64,000 bases of DNA from a virus: positions 1 through 64,000 of IMG/VR virus record IMGVR_UViG_3300015024_000001; one strand, written 5' to 3'. The translations under genes were made by a program, and so were the position numbers. Positions 22,561-32,195 of the stretch are shown piece after piece. Every line of letters starts with the position of its first letter. The first letter of the stretch is position 1. Under the pieces are notes generated by a model, which was not told the DNA's origin, did not search any database, and saw only the letters and a program-made list of their open reading frames with translations.

Positions 22561-23031
22561 ATGTATTTACTTCTACTTGACCTTATTTCAAAACGTAAAT
22601 ATCCTAAACGTTATAGTTTAGATGGTAATTACCTAACTTATAGAATCGGTAATCATGTCAACTTAAACTATGACACACGTAAAATTGAAACTGAAACTGA
22701 TTCTGATTCTGATGAATACACTGATTTATTACATTTAATTGAGTGGTCTTGTGATATGGCGGCAAGAGAATCAGGTTATCCTGAACTTCTAACTATAGAA
22801 GAACTTGAAGCACTTGAATCTTCAGAATATTTTGCTACAAAAGATGGCATTGTGATATGTGTTAATCGTGAACTTTTACAGAAACAAATAACAAAGTTAG
22901 ATGTAAACTGTACTATTGAACCCAAAGGAAGACCTGTAGTTGTACACTTCCCAACTTTTGATATTACTATTCCTGAAGGTACATCTCACAAACATATTAA
23001 AACTCTTCTACTAGAAGCTGTTAGTAGATAA
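22561..23031 (+). CDS. Unknown 156-residue acidic protein
   Basis: Last gene of the + strand early block. The N-terminus is hydrophobic (MYLLLLDLISKRKYPKRYS); then ETETDSDSDEYTDLLHLIEW and LTIEELEALESSEYF are acidic and helical. The C-terminal strands (PVVVHFPTFDITIPEG) are beta-like. No family recognised. A motif copy follows at 23054. Confidence 0.55.
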   Translation: MYLLLLDLISKRKYPKRYSLDGNYLTYRIGNHVNLNYDTRKIETETDSDSDEYTDLLHLIEWSCDMAARESGYPELLTIEELEALESSEYFATKDGIVICVNRELLQKQITKLDVNCTIEPKGRPVVVHFPTFDITIPEGTSHKHIKTLLLEAVSR

Positions 23032-23079
23032 ATATACAACCACCAATATTTTCTTCTATGGTCTTTACATCCACACTTA

Positions 23080-23124
23080 TGAGTAAACGTATAAAGCAAA
23101 CTATATGGATTGATGATTCTTATC
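23080..23124 (+). pseudogene. 5' fragment of a small gene cut by the TnpB element
   Basis: ATG at 23080 reads MSKRIKQTIWIDDSYRKN and then runs into the element's left end, where it stops within the terminal hairpin. The remainder is not found after the right end, which runs directly into the convergent portal gene. Either the 3' part was lost or the element captured the start. The first 18 bases are duplicated at 22441. Confidence 0.45.
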
Positions 23125-24436
23125 GGAAAAACGGGTTTAAAACCCCGTGCTTCTAGCACGGCTTTATATCAATAAGCTACATCTTATGTTAGAATATACT
23201 ACATAAGATTAGATAAATCCATGTTAGTTCTCGAAGCAAAACTAAAAGGCAAAGCAGAGCAGTACAACCTCATTGATGAGGCTATCCGTACCGCTCTGTT
23301 TTGTCGCAACAAGGCTTTGAGGTACTGGATAGATAATCGTGACACTGGCAGATATGACCTCAATAAGTTCATGGCTGTGCTTGCCAAGGATTTTGATTTT
23401 GCAAATAAATTAAACTCTCAAGCAAGACAATCAAGTGCTGAAAGAGCATGGTCTGGTATCGCTAGATTTTTTGACAACTGCAAAAAGAAAGTATCAGGTA
23501 AGAAGGGATATCCAAGATTTAAGAAACGTGGTCAATCGGTTGAATACAAACAAACTGGATGGAAGCTTTCTGAAGACAGGAAATACCTAACTTTAACTGA
23601 TGGTTTTAAGATTGGCAAAGTCAAATTAGTCGGTAGCCGTGACCTTAACTTCTATCAGATTGAGCAAATTAAACGAGTCAGGCTGGTTCGCCGTGCTGAC
23701 GGATATTACGCTCAGTTCTGTGTCGATGTTGACCGCAGGGAAGATTTAGAGCCATCTAAATCTACGATTGGTTTAGATGTTGGATTGAATCATTTCTATA
23801 CCGATAGCAATGGTCAAACAGTCAAAAATCCTAGATTCCTTAGAAAGTCAGAACGTCAACTCAAAAAGTTGCAACGTAAAGTTTCTAAGCGTAAAAAGGG
23901 ATCAGTTAATCGCAGAAAAGCAATTAAGTGGTTAGCAAGAAAGCATTTGCAAGTAAGTAGGCAGCGTAAAGACTTTGCGGTAAAAACTGCAAGGTGCGTA
24001 GTTCGGTCTAACGACCTGATTGCCTATGAAGATTTGCAAGTACGGAATATGGTCAAGAATCATAAATTAGCCAAGTCAATATCTGATGCAAGCTGGTCGA
24101 TGTTTCGTGATTGGGTTGAGTATTTTGGCAAAGTGTTTGGTAAGGTCACGATTGCAGTACCACCACAATATACAAGTCAGAATTGCTCAACTTGCGGGAC
24201 TTTAATCAAGAAATCGCTGAGTGAGCGCACTCATCAATGCAGTCATTGCGGTAGGGTTTTAGACCGCGACCACAATGCTGCATTGAATATCTTGGCTATT
24301 GGTTTAAATAGGGTAGGGCTTACCCAAATTTCTACGCCTGTGGAGAGTTCGACCTCTGCCTTGTAGATTTAGGTCTACTTGGTAAGTTGTCTCGCCGAAT
24401 CAGGAATCCTCACGCCTTCAGGCTGAGGAGTGTCAA
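23125..24436 (+). mobile_element. Complete TnpB-only IS200/IS605-type element
   Basis: Left end: overlapping hairpins GGGTTT-A-AAACCC (23133-23145) and CCGTGC-TTCTA-GCACGG (23145-23161). Right end: bulged hairpin TCCTCA-C-GCC-TTCA-GGC-TGAGGA (24407-24429) followed by GTGTCAA (24430-24436). No inverted terminal repeats and no TnpA, as in IS1341-like elements that depend on a TnpA elsewhere. The right end should encode the TnpB guide RNA. The exact left boundary is approximate. It lies exactly between the convergent early and late blocks; the portal stop codon lies at its right edge. Confidence 0.8.
23221..24366 (+). CDS. tnpB: TnpB RNA-guided endonuclease, intact
   Basis: 381 residues. RuvC-like catalytic residues are present: D186 in TIGLDVGLNHF, E270 in LIAYEDLQV, D350 in VLDRDHNAALNI. 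The zinc ribbon has C322 and C325 (NCSTCG) with C340 and C343 (CSHCG). The N-terminal half has the basic, helical RNA-binding character of the family (KKVSGKKGYPRFKKRGQ). It should cut DNA guided by a right-end-derived RNA. Base use is more GC-rich than the phage genes, fitting recent entry from a cyanobacterial genome. Confidence 0.9.
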   Translation: MLVLEAKLKGKAEQYNLIDEAIRTALFCRNKALRYWIDNRDTGRYDLNKFMAVLAKDFDFANKLNSQARQSSAERAWSGIARFFDNCKKKVSGKKGYPRFKKRGQSVEYKQTGWKLSEDRKYLTLTDGFKIGKVKLVGSRDLNFYQIEQIKRVRLVRRADGYYAQFCVDVDRREDLEPSKSTIGLDVGLNHFYTDSNGQTVKNPRFLRKSERQLKKLQRKVSKRKKGSVNRRKAIKWLARKHLQVSRQRKDFAVKTARCVVRSNDLIAYEDLQVRNMVKNHKLAKSISDASWSMFRDWVEYFGKVFGKVTIAVPPQYTSQNCSTCGTLIKKSLSERTHQCSHCGRVLDRDHNAALNILAIGLNRVGLTQISTPVESSTSAL

Positions 24437-25926
24437 GGATAGTTATTAGGTAAATTTTCTAAAGTATCTTTAGGTACTGCTGTAGCTACTTGTGGATCTT
24501 GTTGTTGTAATTGATCTTGTTGTTGTTTTCCTTGATCTACTTGTGTTTTAGCATTAGAGATAGCACTTTGACTATTAAGCCATTTTGTCATTAATTCAAG
24601 ATTTTTTAACTTATTAGCATCTTCAAGTTCAGGTTGTGCCATAGGATTTAATCCTAAATCTTTACGTATTTGATTTTGTATCTCAGTGTCATCAGCAGAG
24701 AATAGACCTGATGCAATACATGATAATACTGTTGATACACGATTATTACGATCTACAGCAGACTCATCAGAGATAAATTCAAAACTACCATATTCTTTTG
24801 ATTCTCCAAACTCCCAAACAAGTAAAGGTTTAACTACTTTATTTATCATTTCTTCACGCATACCTTGTACAACGCTTTCCACACCTGCATCAAACATAGA
24901 TTTATGATTCTGTGAGAGTCCACTATTACCAAATGTACCACTAGTTCCTTCATTAAATAGAGATTGTGGAACACCAAAAGATAGTGATAAATTTTTCTCT
25001 ATAAGATTAAAAGCATAACTCCAGAACTGTTCACCTGTCTGTGTTTGTAATACTTGTAGATTAGTTTCATTATCAGTTACAATAAGATCACTATTCTCAA
25101 GTTCTTTAAGTTGCATATATAATGCTTTTTGCTTTGTTATAGTAATAGCCTTACCTGTCTGATCTACACGTAGTTTGTCATCAGCATCATATAACTGCAT
25201 ACGTTGTGTAGAGTTTGTCTGTCCCCATAATACACCAGTGGCATTATTCTTAGCTGCAATACCAAATTCGGTAGATATTAATTGACGTAATTTATACCAG
25301 TTTAATGCTTTTTCACAATCAGCAGATCCCCATATGAGATCTGTATTGAAAGGGACGGTATCTGTATTAGTTATATGTAGACACTTTCTATAATCTATGT
25401 ATATTGTATTATTATGTCTATCTCTATAACCAAACTCAATTACTCTACCATTTGTACCTCTCACTGAAATATTACGAATATCAAGTACATTAATACTTTT
25501 CAACATCCATTTATTACGAAATCCAGGCATCATAGAAGAGAAATTAACTTCAGCCACAGAATAACCAAAAGTCATAGCACTAGCTAATCGTGCTAATATA
25601 GTACGAAAACTACCTTCCATATTATTTAGATTCTTACGTACAAACTCTTGATAGTCTTTATTATTATGTGTATACTGACCAAAAGTTATCTGTGCGCGTA
25701 ATACTTTTATAGCAGCACAAAAACCAACAAGTGGATCTTTCTCAATCATCTTAATCCACTCCCCATATACACGACGCTTAGGACTATATATTTCTGTAAT
25801 ATATCGTCCTGTAAGTGCTTGGACTGATGTAGTTAGACGAGCATTAGTTGGTATGTACAGGGAAGGTTGAAAATCTTCATAAGAAAGATTTTCGTTGCGG
25901 TTAATAACTTGGGGAAATAATGACAT
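24433..25926 (-). CDS. Portal protein
   Basis: 497 residues, matching the phage portal layout (DUF935/Mu gp29-like). IEKDPLVGFCAAIKVLRAQI is the N-terminal helix region. AMTFGYSVAEVNFSSM and LQVLQTQTGEQFWSYAFNLIEKNLS match the portal core, and SLSFGVPQSLFNEGTSGTFG the segment before the wing. The C-terminal 60 residues are Gln-rich and disordered. The dodecameric portal forms the DNA gate. It is unusual that portal is the last gene of the late operon, about 32 kb downstream of the capsid gene. Its stop overlaps the TnpB element end. Confidence 0.85.
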   Translation of the reverse strand: MSLFPQVINRNENLSYEDFQPSLYIPTNARLTTSVQALTGRYITEIYSPKRRVYGEWIKMIEKDPLVGFCAAIKVLRAQITFGQYTHNNKDYQEFVRKNLNNMEGSFRTILARLASAMTFGYSVAEVNFSSMMPGFRNKWMLKSINVLDIRNISVRGTNGRVIEFGYRDRHNNTIYIDYRKCLHITNTDTVPFNTDLIWGSADCEKALNWYKLRQLISTEFGIAAKNNATGVLWGQTNSTQRMQLYDADDKLRVDQTGKAITITKQKALYMQLKELENSDLIVTDNETNLQVLQTQTGEQFWSYAFNLIEKNLSLSFGVPQSLFNEGTSGTFGNSGLSQNHKSMFDAGVESVVQGMREEMINKVVKPLLVWEFGESKEYGSFEFISDESAVDRNNRVSTVLSCIASGLFSADDTEIQNQIRKDLGLNPMAQPELEDANKLKNLELMTKWLNSQSAISNAKTQVDQGKQQQDQLQQQDPQVATAVPKDTLENLPNNYP

Positions 25927-25962
25927 AATTTTTATATATATAATACTATAATATCATATTTT

Positions 25963-27036
25963 ATGCATATAGCTTGGCTTGGAAAAGGAATGCCTGACTC
26001 TGGTAATATCACTTATTCGCGTGAGACAACCAATAGACTTTGCGCCTTTGGTGTGAAAGTTAGTTTCTTAAAACTGATAATTAGTGATGATCTCCAACCA
26101 TTTGATGAGTCAGATTACAAAGCCGATATTTATATTGTGCCACTCAACGCAGACGCTAATTTTATTGAAAAGTTGTTACGCGAACTAAAGCCTGACATTG
26201 TTCATGTTTCGCTAGCTGCTTCGTGCATTGACTTTGAAATCCCAAAAATATGCAAAAGATTGGGTATTCCGATTATTGGGATATTTCATCAGCCGTTTAA
26301 TATTGTATTTAATTATCAAATAGCTCAGGATAATTTCACTTGCTACCAGATCTACGCACCAACATTGTGTGAATACGATCACATAATTGCTATTAGCGAA
26401 TCTCAAAAACAATTACTCCACAGGGTAGGTGTTGACGATGCAAAAATAAGCATCATCCCTTATGGTATGGATACCGACTTTTACTGTCCTAGAGCATCAA
26501 AAAACCACAGTGACTTAATCTTTTTGTATCAAGGGCGTATAGCTAAGGAGAAGAACTTAGAAGCTCTACTAGACGCTTGGGTTGACTGCAATATGCCTCT
26601 AACTAGCAAGCTACTTTTAATGGGTACAGGCGATTTACTTGATGCCTTTAGCGCTAAGTACACAGTGAAAAATATTGAATGGTTAGGTCACATAGCAGAT
26701 AAAAAACATCGGTTAAGAATATTACAAAATGCTGATTTTTTTATTAGTCCATCACTTGCCGATGCAATGTCTCTATCATTACTAGAAGCGATGTCTTGTG
26801 GTATTTACTGTGTTGCAACAGATATAGGAGCGCACAAAGAGCTTTTAGACAGTTTTGGTACGCTGGTATCACCTATTACCACAAAGCAAGATTTGTGTGA
26901 GTTACTACCAATTCTTAGTAGATGTAAAGTTGATGAGATAAGGAATGTTGTTATCAATAAGTACAATATAGCAGACAGTCTAGATAAACTTTTACGATTA
27001 TATAAAAGCTGCAACATCAATTGTAGTAAATGCTGA
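25963..27036 (+). CDS. GT4-family glycosyltransferase
   Basis: 357 residues with the GT-B fold of glycosyltransferase family 4: N-terminal MHIAWLGKGMPDSGN, DIVHVSLAAS, HIIAISESQKQLL and IPYGMDTDFY, then YQGRIAKEKNLEALLDAW, LLLMGTGDLL, and the nucleotide-sugar site ISPSLADAMSLSLLEAMSCG with ATDIGAHKELL. It is the only + strand gene in the late block, lies between portal and a fibre gene, and overlaps the latter tail-to-tail by 39 bases. Base use looks somewhat more GC-rich than neighbours. This suggests a moron gene, perhaps altering host surface glycans or virion proteins. Confidence 0.85.
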   Translation: MHIAWLGKGMPDSGNITYSRETTNRLCAFGVKVSFLKLIISDDLQPFDESDYKADIYIVPLNADANFIEKLLRELKPDIVHVSLAASCIDFEIPKICKRLGIPIIGIFHQPFNIVFNYQIAQDNFTCYQIYAPTLCEYDHIIAISESQKQLLHRVGVDDAKISIIPYGMDTDFYCPRASKNHSDLIFLYQGRIAKEKNLEALLDAWVDCNMPLTSKLLLMGTGDLLDAFSAKYTVKNIEWLGHIADKKHRLRILQNADFFISPSLADAMSLSLLEAMSCGIYCVATDIGAHKELLDSFGTLVSPITTKQDLCELLPILSRCKVDEIRNVVINKYNIADSLDKLLRLYKSCNINCSKC

Positions 27037-28668
27037 GTCTTCTGGTATTGTAAAATAATTTACATTTTGTTCATTATTAGATGCTGAATTTAGATTACTT
27101 ATATTTACTGTTCCTTTACTCTTATCTTTGCTATCTACTGTAAAATAGTACAATTTACTATGAACGAGGTTACTACCTAACCTAATCTTCAGTATTTGTT
27201 GATTAGTGTTTGGATCAATAGCAAGTAAATCTAATTTTTTTTCTGTTTTATTCCATAAGTAGTAATCAGAATTTAAGTTATCTAAACGAAGTTTAATATA
27301 AAATGCTTGATAGCTGTTCAAATCTAATAATTTATCTACGATCTCAGTAATTACATAAGAGTTAGGGTCGATAGGTAGAGAGATATTAGGTATTTGTAAT
27401 AACTTAAATTCTTCATATGAGCTAGTACTTGAAGCTAGAAAATCAACCTTTAACAGCCTGTCAGTCTCAGGGTAATTATCAAATCTAATATCATTAATTA
27501 CGTTCTCTTCTGGTCTTATCAAAACAGAAAAACCCTGTCTAAAAGGTATGAATTTTACAGGTGTGATTGGTAGTAAAAAATTACTGTTAAATAGTAGGCT
27601 AGAACTTAAAGTACTATAAAACATAGTATTTATTTCTACCCCTATTAAGATTCCCAAAGCACCATCAGGCAGACCAAGATAAGCTAATGCCTGTTTACTT
27701 TGAGCCATTATAGAATAAACAGGTGGTATATAGTGGGGATTTGATAGAGGAAATTGACCACCACTGTAAGGTACACTATTACTAGCTTGACTATGAGCAT
27801 CTAAAAGTCTATCATTTCTATAGCCGTAGTCAAAATAGCCTGATTCACTAGAATAAGTATAAACTCCCTGTGGAATTTGAGTGCGAGTCCCCCTAACTGA
27901 AAATGAACCGTCACCTGCTACAATAGCACTAATTATAGGGAGATTAAAAAGATCGCTATCTGGAAAAGTGAATCTTGATTTATATATAGTTCCATTACTA
28001 TATACATAAAAATCTAAAGCATTATGATCCTCAATTGGTTGAGTTATAAAATGCACTTTAAAACTATGTAATGTTTTAGTTATAGTGCTAGTGTAGAATG
28101 AAGGATTCAATCTAGAATATATCCCTACAATTCCATTGCAAGGATAAAGCACTGACACCGCTTTACCGCCAACAGTACGACTTAGTTTAAATGTACCTTG
28201 ATTAGCATCACGCACATAATATATACCACCTATACCTGTATTTGTATTTAGTGGATCGGTTATGATACTAGAAATCAACACTTGAGAATTTAAAACAAAG
28301 TTATGTTCGCTTACATTAAAAATACCATCAGTCCCTACCTGAAACTGCTTACTTGGTGTTACTAATGATTCTATTAAAGGATTAATTTTATAAATTAGTG
28401 CAGGGTTAGATTGATGACCACCTACATATAATTCTGTTATAGCATAATCTTTCTCAAATTTTTTGAGTAAGAAGATAACACTAGATTTAAAATTTATAAC
28501 TTGTTGTTTATTTCTATATGTGATTTGTGTTTGTCTAGATATTAAATTAGTACCACCTTTTAATTCTGTACCATTTACAGACATAGAAGAAAAAGATGTC
28601 TGTTGTATAGTATTATTTTTAATAGCTCTCTGCTTATATTTATTTATAAGTTCAGAATCAGATGTCAT
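26998..28668 (-). CDS. Virion fibre or tail-tip protein (unknown)
   Basis: 556 residues, low in Cys, rich in Ser, Asn, Tyr and beta-strand alternation, with no enzymatic motif. Position after the large tail protein at 28837-31503 suggests an adhesion or tail-tip component. Start overlaps the preceding small gene (ATGA). The 3' end overlaps the convergent glycosyltransferase by 39 bases. Confidence 0.55.
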   Translation of the reverse strand: MTSDSELINKYKQRAIKNNTIQQTSFSSMSVNGTELKGGTNLISRQTQITYRNKQQVINFKSSVIFLLKKFEKDYAITELYVGGHQSNPALIYKINPLIESLVTPSKQFQVGTDGIFNVSEHNFVLNSQVLISSIITDPLNTNTGIGGIYYVRDANQGTFKLSRTVGGKAVSVLYPCNGIVGIYSRLNPSFYTSTITKTLHSFKVHFITQPIEDHNALDFYVYSNGTIYKSRFTFPDSDLFNLPIISAIVAGDGSFSVRGTRTQIPQGVYTYSSESGYFDYGYRNDRLLDAHSQASNSVPYSGGQFPLSNPHYIPPVYSIMAQSKQALAYLGLPDGALGILIGVEINTMFYSTLSSSLLFNSNFLLPITPVKFIPFRQGFSVLIRPEENVINDIRFDNYPETDRLLKVDFLASSTSSYEEFKLLQIPNISLPIDPNSYVITEIVDKLLDLNSYQAFYIKLRLDNLNSDYYLWNKTEKKLDLLAIDPNTNQQILKIRLGSNLVHSKLYYFTVDSKDKSKGTVNISNLNSASNNEQNVNYFTIPEDSAFTTIDVAAFI

Positions 28669-28835
28669 AGTTTTACTGATTGTGCTTGTGTTTGTGTGCT
28701 ACGAGTCTTATTAACTTCAACTGTCTGTGAACCAACTGTGATGCTAAATGTACGATCATCTTCACTAGGTATAGCTTTATACTTACTAAAAAGACCTTGA
28801 AAATTTTTAAGAATTTGAATTTGTGTATTATTCAT
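28665..28835 (-). CDS. 56-residue protein between tail genes
   Basis: From the ATG at 28835 to TGA at 28665, overlapping the next gene start as ATGA. Begins MNNTQIQILKNFQGLFSKYK, with a beta-like middle (RTFSITVGSQTVEV) and a Gln/Thr-rich end. Unknown role, but the tight fit between two structural genes supports it. Confidence 0.55.
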   Translation of the reverse strand: MNNTQIQILKNFQGLFSKYKAIPSEDDRTFSITVGSQTVEVNKTRSTQTQAQSVKL

Positions 28836-28836
28836 A

Positions 28837-31503
28837 TTAAATTATAGTAATTAAAGACGGTTGCTCACTACCTCGATTACCTGTTAGTAAAGGTGTATCT
28901 GGTAATTTATTAAATTCTAAAGGATAACTACCACCTACAACATTATATTTAGAGGGATTATAAGGTAGTTTGTCTGGTGGTTGGCTAGTAAAATTAGAAG
29001 TTGTAATTTGTGATTGTATAAAATACCACTTACCAAGTGTCAAACGTGTAGGTTTATTTACTAAGAAATCCCCACTAAAGTCAAAACTATGTTCTATCTT
29101 ACGTATTAACCATTGACCATCATATTCTTGTAATGAAGTTAAAGAACCTATTTTATACTCAGGTCTATAATAACCTAAATTAACAGTGAGTTCTTGAGTA
29201 CTATTTGCATTTTCTAACTTTAAACGAAAATCTAAAGCAGCACGTGTACGGTCAAGTTCAGATTGCTTAATCTCTAACATAGAAAAAGATGCTGTAGAAT
29301 CTTCTATAGGAAATTCACTATCAAGAATAGATGTGTAATAGTGTTCTTTATCTCTTTTATAAAAAGGATCTTGCTGAATATCAGATTGTAAAGCAGCAGT
29401 TCGTTTAACAGTTGCTAAAGGAGGACGACCTTCAAATTCAGCAAAACTAGTAATCTGTGCTTGTTCATTAAAATACTCACCTCTATTTGTCCTAGTTTTA
29501 TTATACTCTACATATTTATCAATACGGTTAGTATTATTAATAGTTCCATATGAACGTGTGGATAAACCTATATCACTAGTTGGTGGTAGTTTATAACGAT
29601 TGTTTTCTTGTAATACATCTCCATACTTAGATGTTGTGTTACGATTAGGTATAATTTTTCTTTCTATGGTTGATATTGTATTTTCACCTACAACATATGG
29701 TGCTAATGAGGGTAGATATGTTGTAGGAATATCACTAGTTAGTACTGTAGGTGGTATATCACTTAATGTTTGTTTTGAACTATCATACAGTTTAGCTAGA
29801 GGATTTGTTCTCCATCCTAGTGATATTTCTTCTGTCATCTCTGATATAACCATATATTCTTTATATGAATCAGGATCAGGTTTAGCAATACCAACAAAAC
29901 CTTGAGAATCTGGTGCTGTTTTATTTCTTAAATCTTCTGGTAATGAAGACCATGCAACTTTTTCTATATTAGCATTAACTTCTTTGTTTGTATTTATGAA
30001 AGTATCATTATAAATAGATTCTGACTCTACTAAATAATACTGTGTTTTACCATAGATAGGAATCTTACGAAATAGATATAGTTGCAACATATCCTGACAG
30101 TAATTATGTTGTCCTTCATCATTACCACCAGTTCCACCATTAATACCACCTTCTAATCTTTTACCCCAAAAAATAGTACCTGCTATAGAAGTATCTTCTA
30201 CTAAATTCCAACCTCCTTGTTGTTCAGTTTGAAAACGAAAGTAACGCCAACCTGTTGTTGATGTTGATGTTAAATAGAATATATTAGATGCTTGTAATAA
30301 GGATCTTAATGTTGGACTTATAATAGTAGATTGCCAATTTCCACTACGATCTTGATATTTAATATCTGCAAAAGAACGATCTACAGATGTATACTGATGT
30401 ACAGTTTTTTTATATTCAATAGGAACCCAATAGTCAGAAGGTGAGCCACCTCTTGATGCAAAACTATATGTACTAAACATAAAACCATATTTATAAGATT
30501 CAACATATTCAGTTACACCATCTACTTTTTTTGTTATACGTACTTCTTTTGTCTGACCACCATTATCAAAAACTAAATGTAAAATACGAGTAGCTTGATA
30601 CCAATTACCACCTTGATTATCTAAAGGTGTTGTTTTAGGATCAGTAGGATTATCAAGACCTACAGATAATATAGTTTGTCCTTTTTGGTCTTTAAAACCT
30701 ATAATATTATCAGGTGGTTTTGTGACATCTAAATCACCCTCCACTAAATATATTACAACAGGAGTTGGTTTTAAATATATAGGATCATTTCTAAATGGTG
30801 ACAAACTATTATTAACCCAAGTAATAACTGCATTTTTATACTGTACAGGAGGTGATCCTGATACTTGAATAGGACTTATAGTACCAATAATGGGTGGTGA
30901 ATACTGTAAAGGTTTTGTAACAACTTTGTTATTTTCATAATTAATAAACTGTTGAAATTCATAGGATCTAGAATCTATCTCTTGCTTAAGTGAAAAATTA
31001 TAAAAGGAATCAGCATTATCACGAGTAATAGGTATATGAAAATCAAAACCATTATAAACCACATTTGTTTTTGCAGCTATAGCTTGTATTGAAATAAAAG
31101 GGCTTCCCGTAGAAGGGAAAGGTAGTCTAACAGAAAGTTGTGCTTTTAAAAAACTATATACAATTAATACAACTTCAACAGTATAAGTGGAAATAATACC
31201 AAACTGCTGTAAAGATTGTGTAGTAATAGTCTCACTATAGTTTGTTGTTATATACTGATTATTGTCATAACTATGTAGTGATCCTTCTTTAAAACTAGCC
31301 TGTAAAAAATCTATACGATAAGAAGGTACTGTTGTAAAAGATAGGCGTATTTCAGAACCTTGATTCAATGTGTGTGAGATAGATAAAGAACCCTCAACTT
31401 TAGTAGGTATATTTACACCAATAGGGTTAACACCTGTTACACGAGTATTAATATTTATCAAAGGCGTATTAATAAATATCTTAGTGACATTAGCTAAATC
31501 CAT
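28837..31503 (-). CDS. Large tail protein, probable tail-tip/hub component
   Basis: 888 residues. N-terminus MDLANVTKIFINTPLI; long beta-rich body; the C-terminal quarter (LGYYRPEYKIGSLTSLQEYD, then GQWLIRKIEHSFDFSGDFL) resembles phage tail hub/late-control type proteins in which a beta domain carries the GxWxIxxVxHxxD pattern. Location downstream of the tape measure fits a distal tail role. No peptidase or lysozyme motif found. Start overlaps the preceding gene by 10 bases. Confidence 0.5.
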   Translation of the reverse strand: MDLANVTKIFINTPLININTRVTGVNPIGVNIPTKVEGSLSISHTLNQGSEIRLSFTTVPSYRIDFLQASFKEGSLHSYDNNQYITTNYSETITTQSLQQFGIISTYTVEVVLIVYSFLKAQLSVRLPFPSTGSPFISIQAIAAKTNVVYNGFDFHIPITRDNADSFYNFSLKQEIDSRSYEFQQFINYENNKVVTKPLQYSPPIIGTISPIQVSGSPPVQYKNAVITWVNNSLSPFRNDPIYLKPTPVVIYLVEGDLDVTKPPDNIIGFKDQKGQTILSVGLDNPTDPKTTPLDNQGGNWYQATRILHLVFDNGGQTKEVRITKKVDGVTEYVESYKYGFMFSTYSFASRGGSPSDYWVPIEYKKTVHQYTSVDRSFADIKYQDRSGNWQSTIISPTLRSLLQASNIFYLTSTSTTGWRYFRFQTEQQGGWNLVEDTSIAGTIFWGKRLEGGINGGTGGNDEGQHNYCQDMLQLYLFRKIPIYGKTQYYLVESESIYNDTFINTNKEVNANIEKVAWSSLPEDLRNKTAPDSQGFVGIAKPDPDSYKEYMVISEMTEEISLGWRTNPLAKLYDSSKQTLSDIPPTVLTSDIPTTYLPSLAPYVVGENTISTIERKIIPNRNTTSKYGDVLQENNRYKLPPTSDIGLSTRSYGTINNTNRIDKYVEYNKTRTNRGEYFNEQAQITSFAEFEGRPPLATVKRTAALQSDIQQDPFYKRDKEHYYTSILDSEFPIEDSTASFSMLEIKQSELDRTRAALDFRLKLENANSTQELTVNLGYYRPEYKIGSLTSLQEYDGQWLIRKIEHSFDFSGDFLVNKPTRLTLGKWYFIQSQITTSNFTSQPPDKLPYNPSKYNVVGGSYPLEFNKLPDTPLLTGNRGSEQPSLITII

Positions 31504-32195
31504 AATAAACCACCTCCTACTCGGATTGTAAATACATTAGTCATAGGTATAGCAGAACGTAACCTACTATACATTATATTATTATACAGTATATAATCTA
31601 CTTGACCAATATTAGAAGATAGATTATATACTGTAAAAAATGTTTGTAAGGATAAATCTAAAGTTAGAGTAAAATGTAAAGCTGCTGGTATAGGAAATTT
31701 AATCTTACTGATAATAGTATTATCTAATGTAAATTCTCGAACCGTAGAAGAAAAAGCAGCTATATGTCCTGTAAGATTTACTTCTGTTAATACACAACCT
31801 TTGTCTGTATAAATACTTATATCAGTTGTCAAACCTACAAGATCTGTAAAAACAACAAACTTTATTTCTATTATTTCACTAGAAGTATTTAAAAGAGGGT
31901 ACAGTGTGTTTAATTTCTTATAATATGTATTCATACCTAAAGAAGATAAACTACCACTAGAAGTCAATAAAAGACTTTCTGTGTTGTTTCTTATACTAAG
32001 TAGTTTCCAACTAGAAGGTGAAATTATAAAAGGATCAAATAATTCTAACTTATAACCATATAAAACAGAAAGAGGATATTCTTGTACAGTATAGATCTTA
32101 GGTTGTAGACGTATAAAATTACCTACACTATGTTGCGTAGTTATTATAGGTTTTTGTCTATCATTCTTTTGTTCTACGGTTGGTATTATATACAT
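31494..32195 (-). CDS. Virion-associated beta-rich protein (unknown)
   Basis: 233 residues, start ATG at 32195. The sequence is a run of hydrophobic/polar alternating strands (YKLELFDPFIISPSSWKLLS, FTLDNTIISKIKFPIP) ending MTNVFTIRVGGGLLWI. Two motif copies (31742, 32172) are inside. Probably part of the distal tail; no family recognised. Confidence 0.5.
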   Translation of the reverse strand: MYIIPTVEQKNDRQKPIITTQHSVGNFIRLQPKIYTVQEYPLSVLYGYKLELFDPFIISPSSWKLLSIRNNTESLLLTSSGSLSSLGMNTYYKKLNTLYPLLNTSSEIIEIKFVVFTDLVGLTTDISIYTDKGCVLTEVNLTGHIAAFSSTVREFTLDNTIISKIKFPIPAALHFTLTLDLSLQTFFTVYNLSSNIGQVDYILYNNIMYSRLRSAIPMTNVFTIRVGGGLLWI

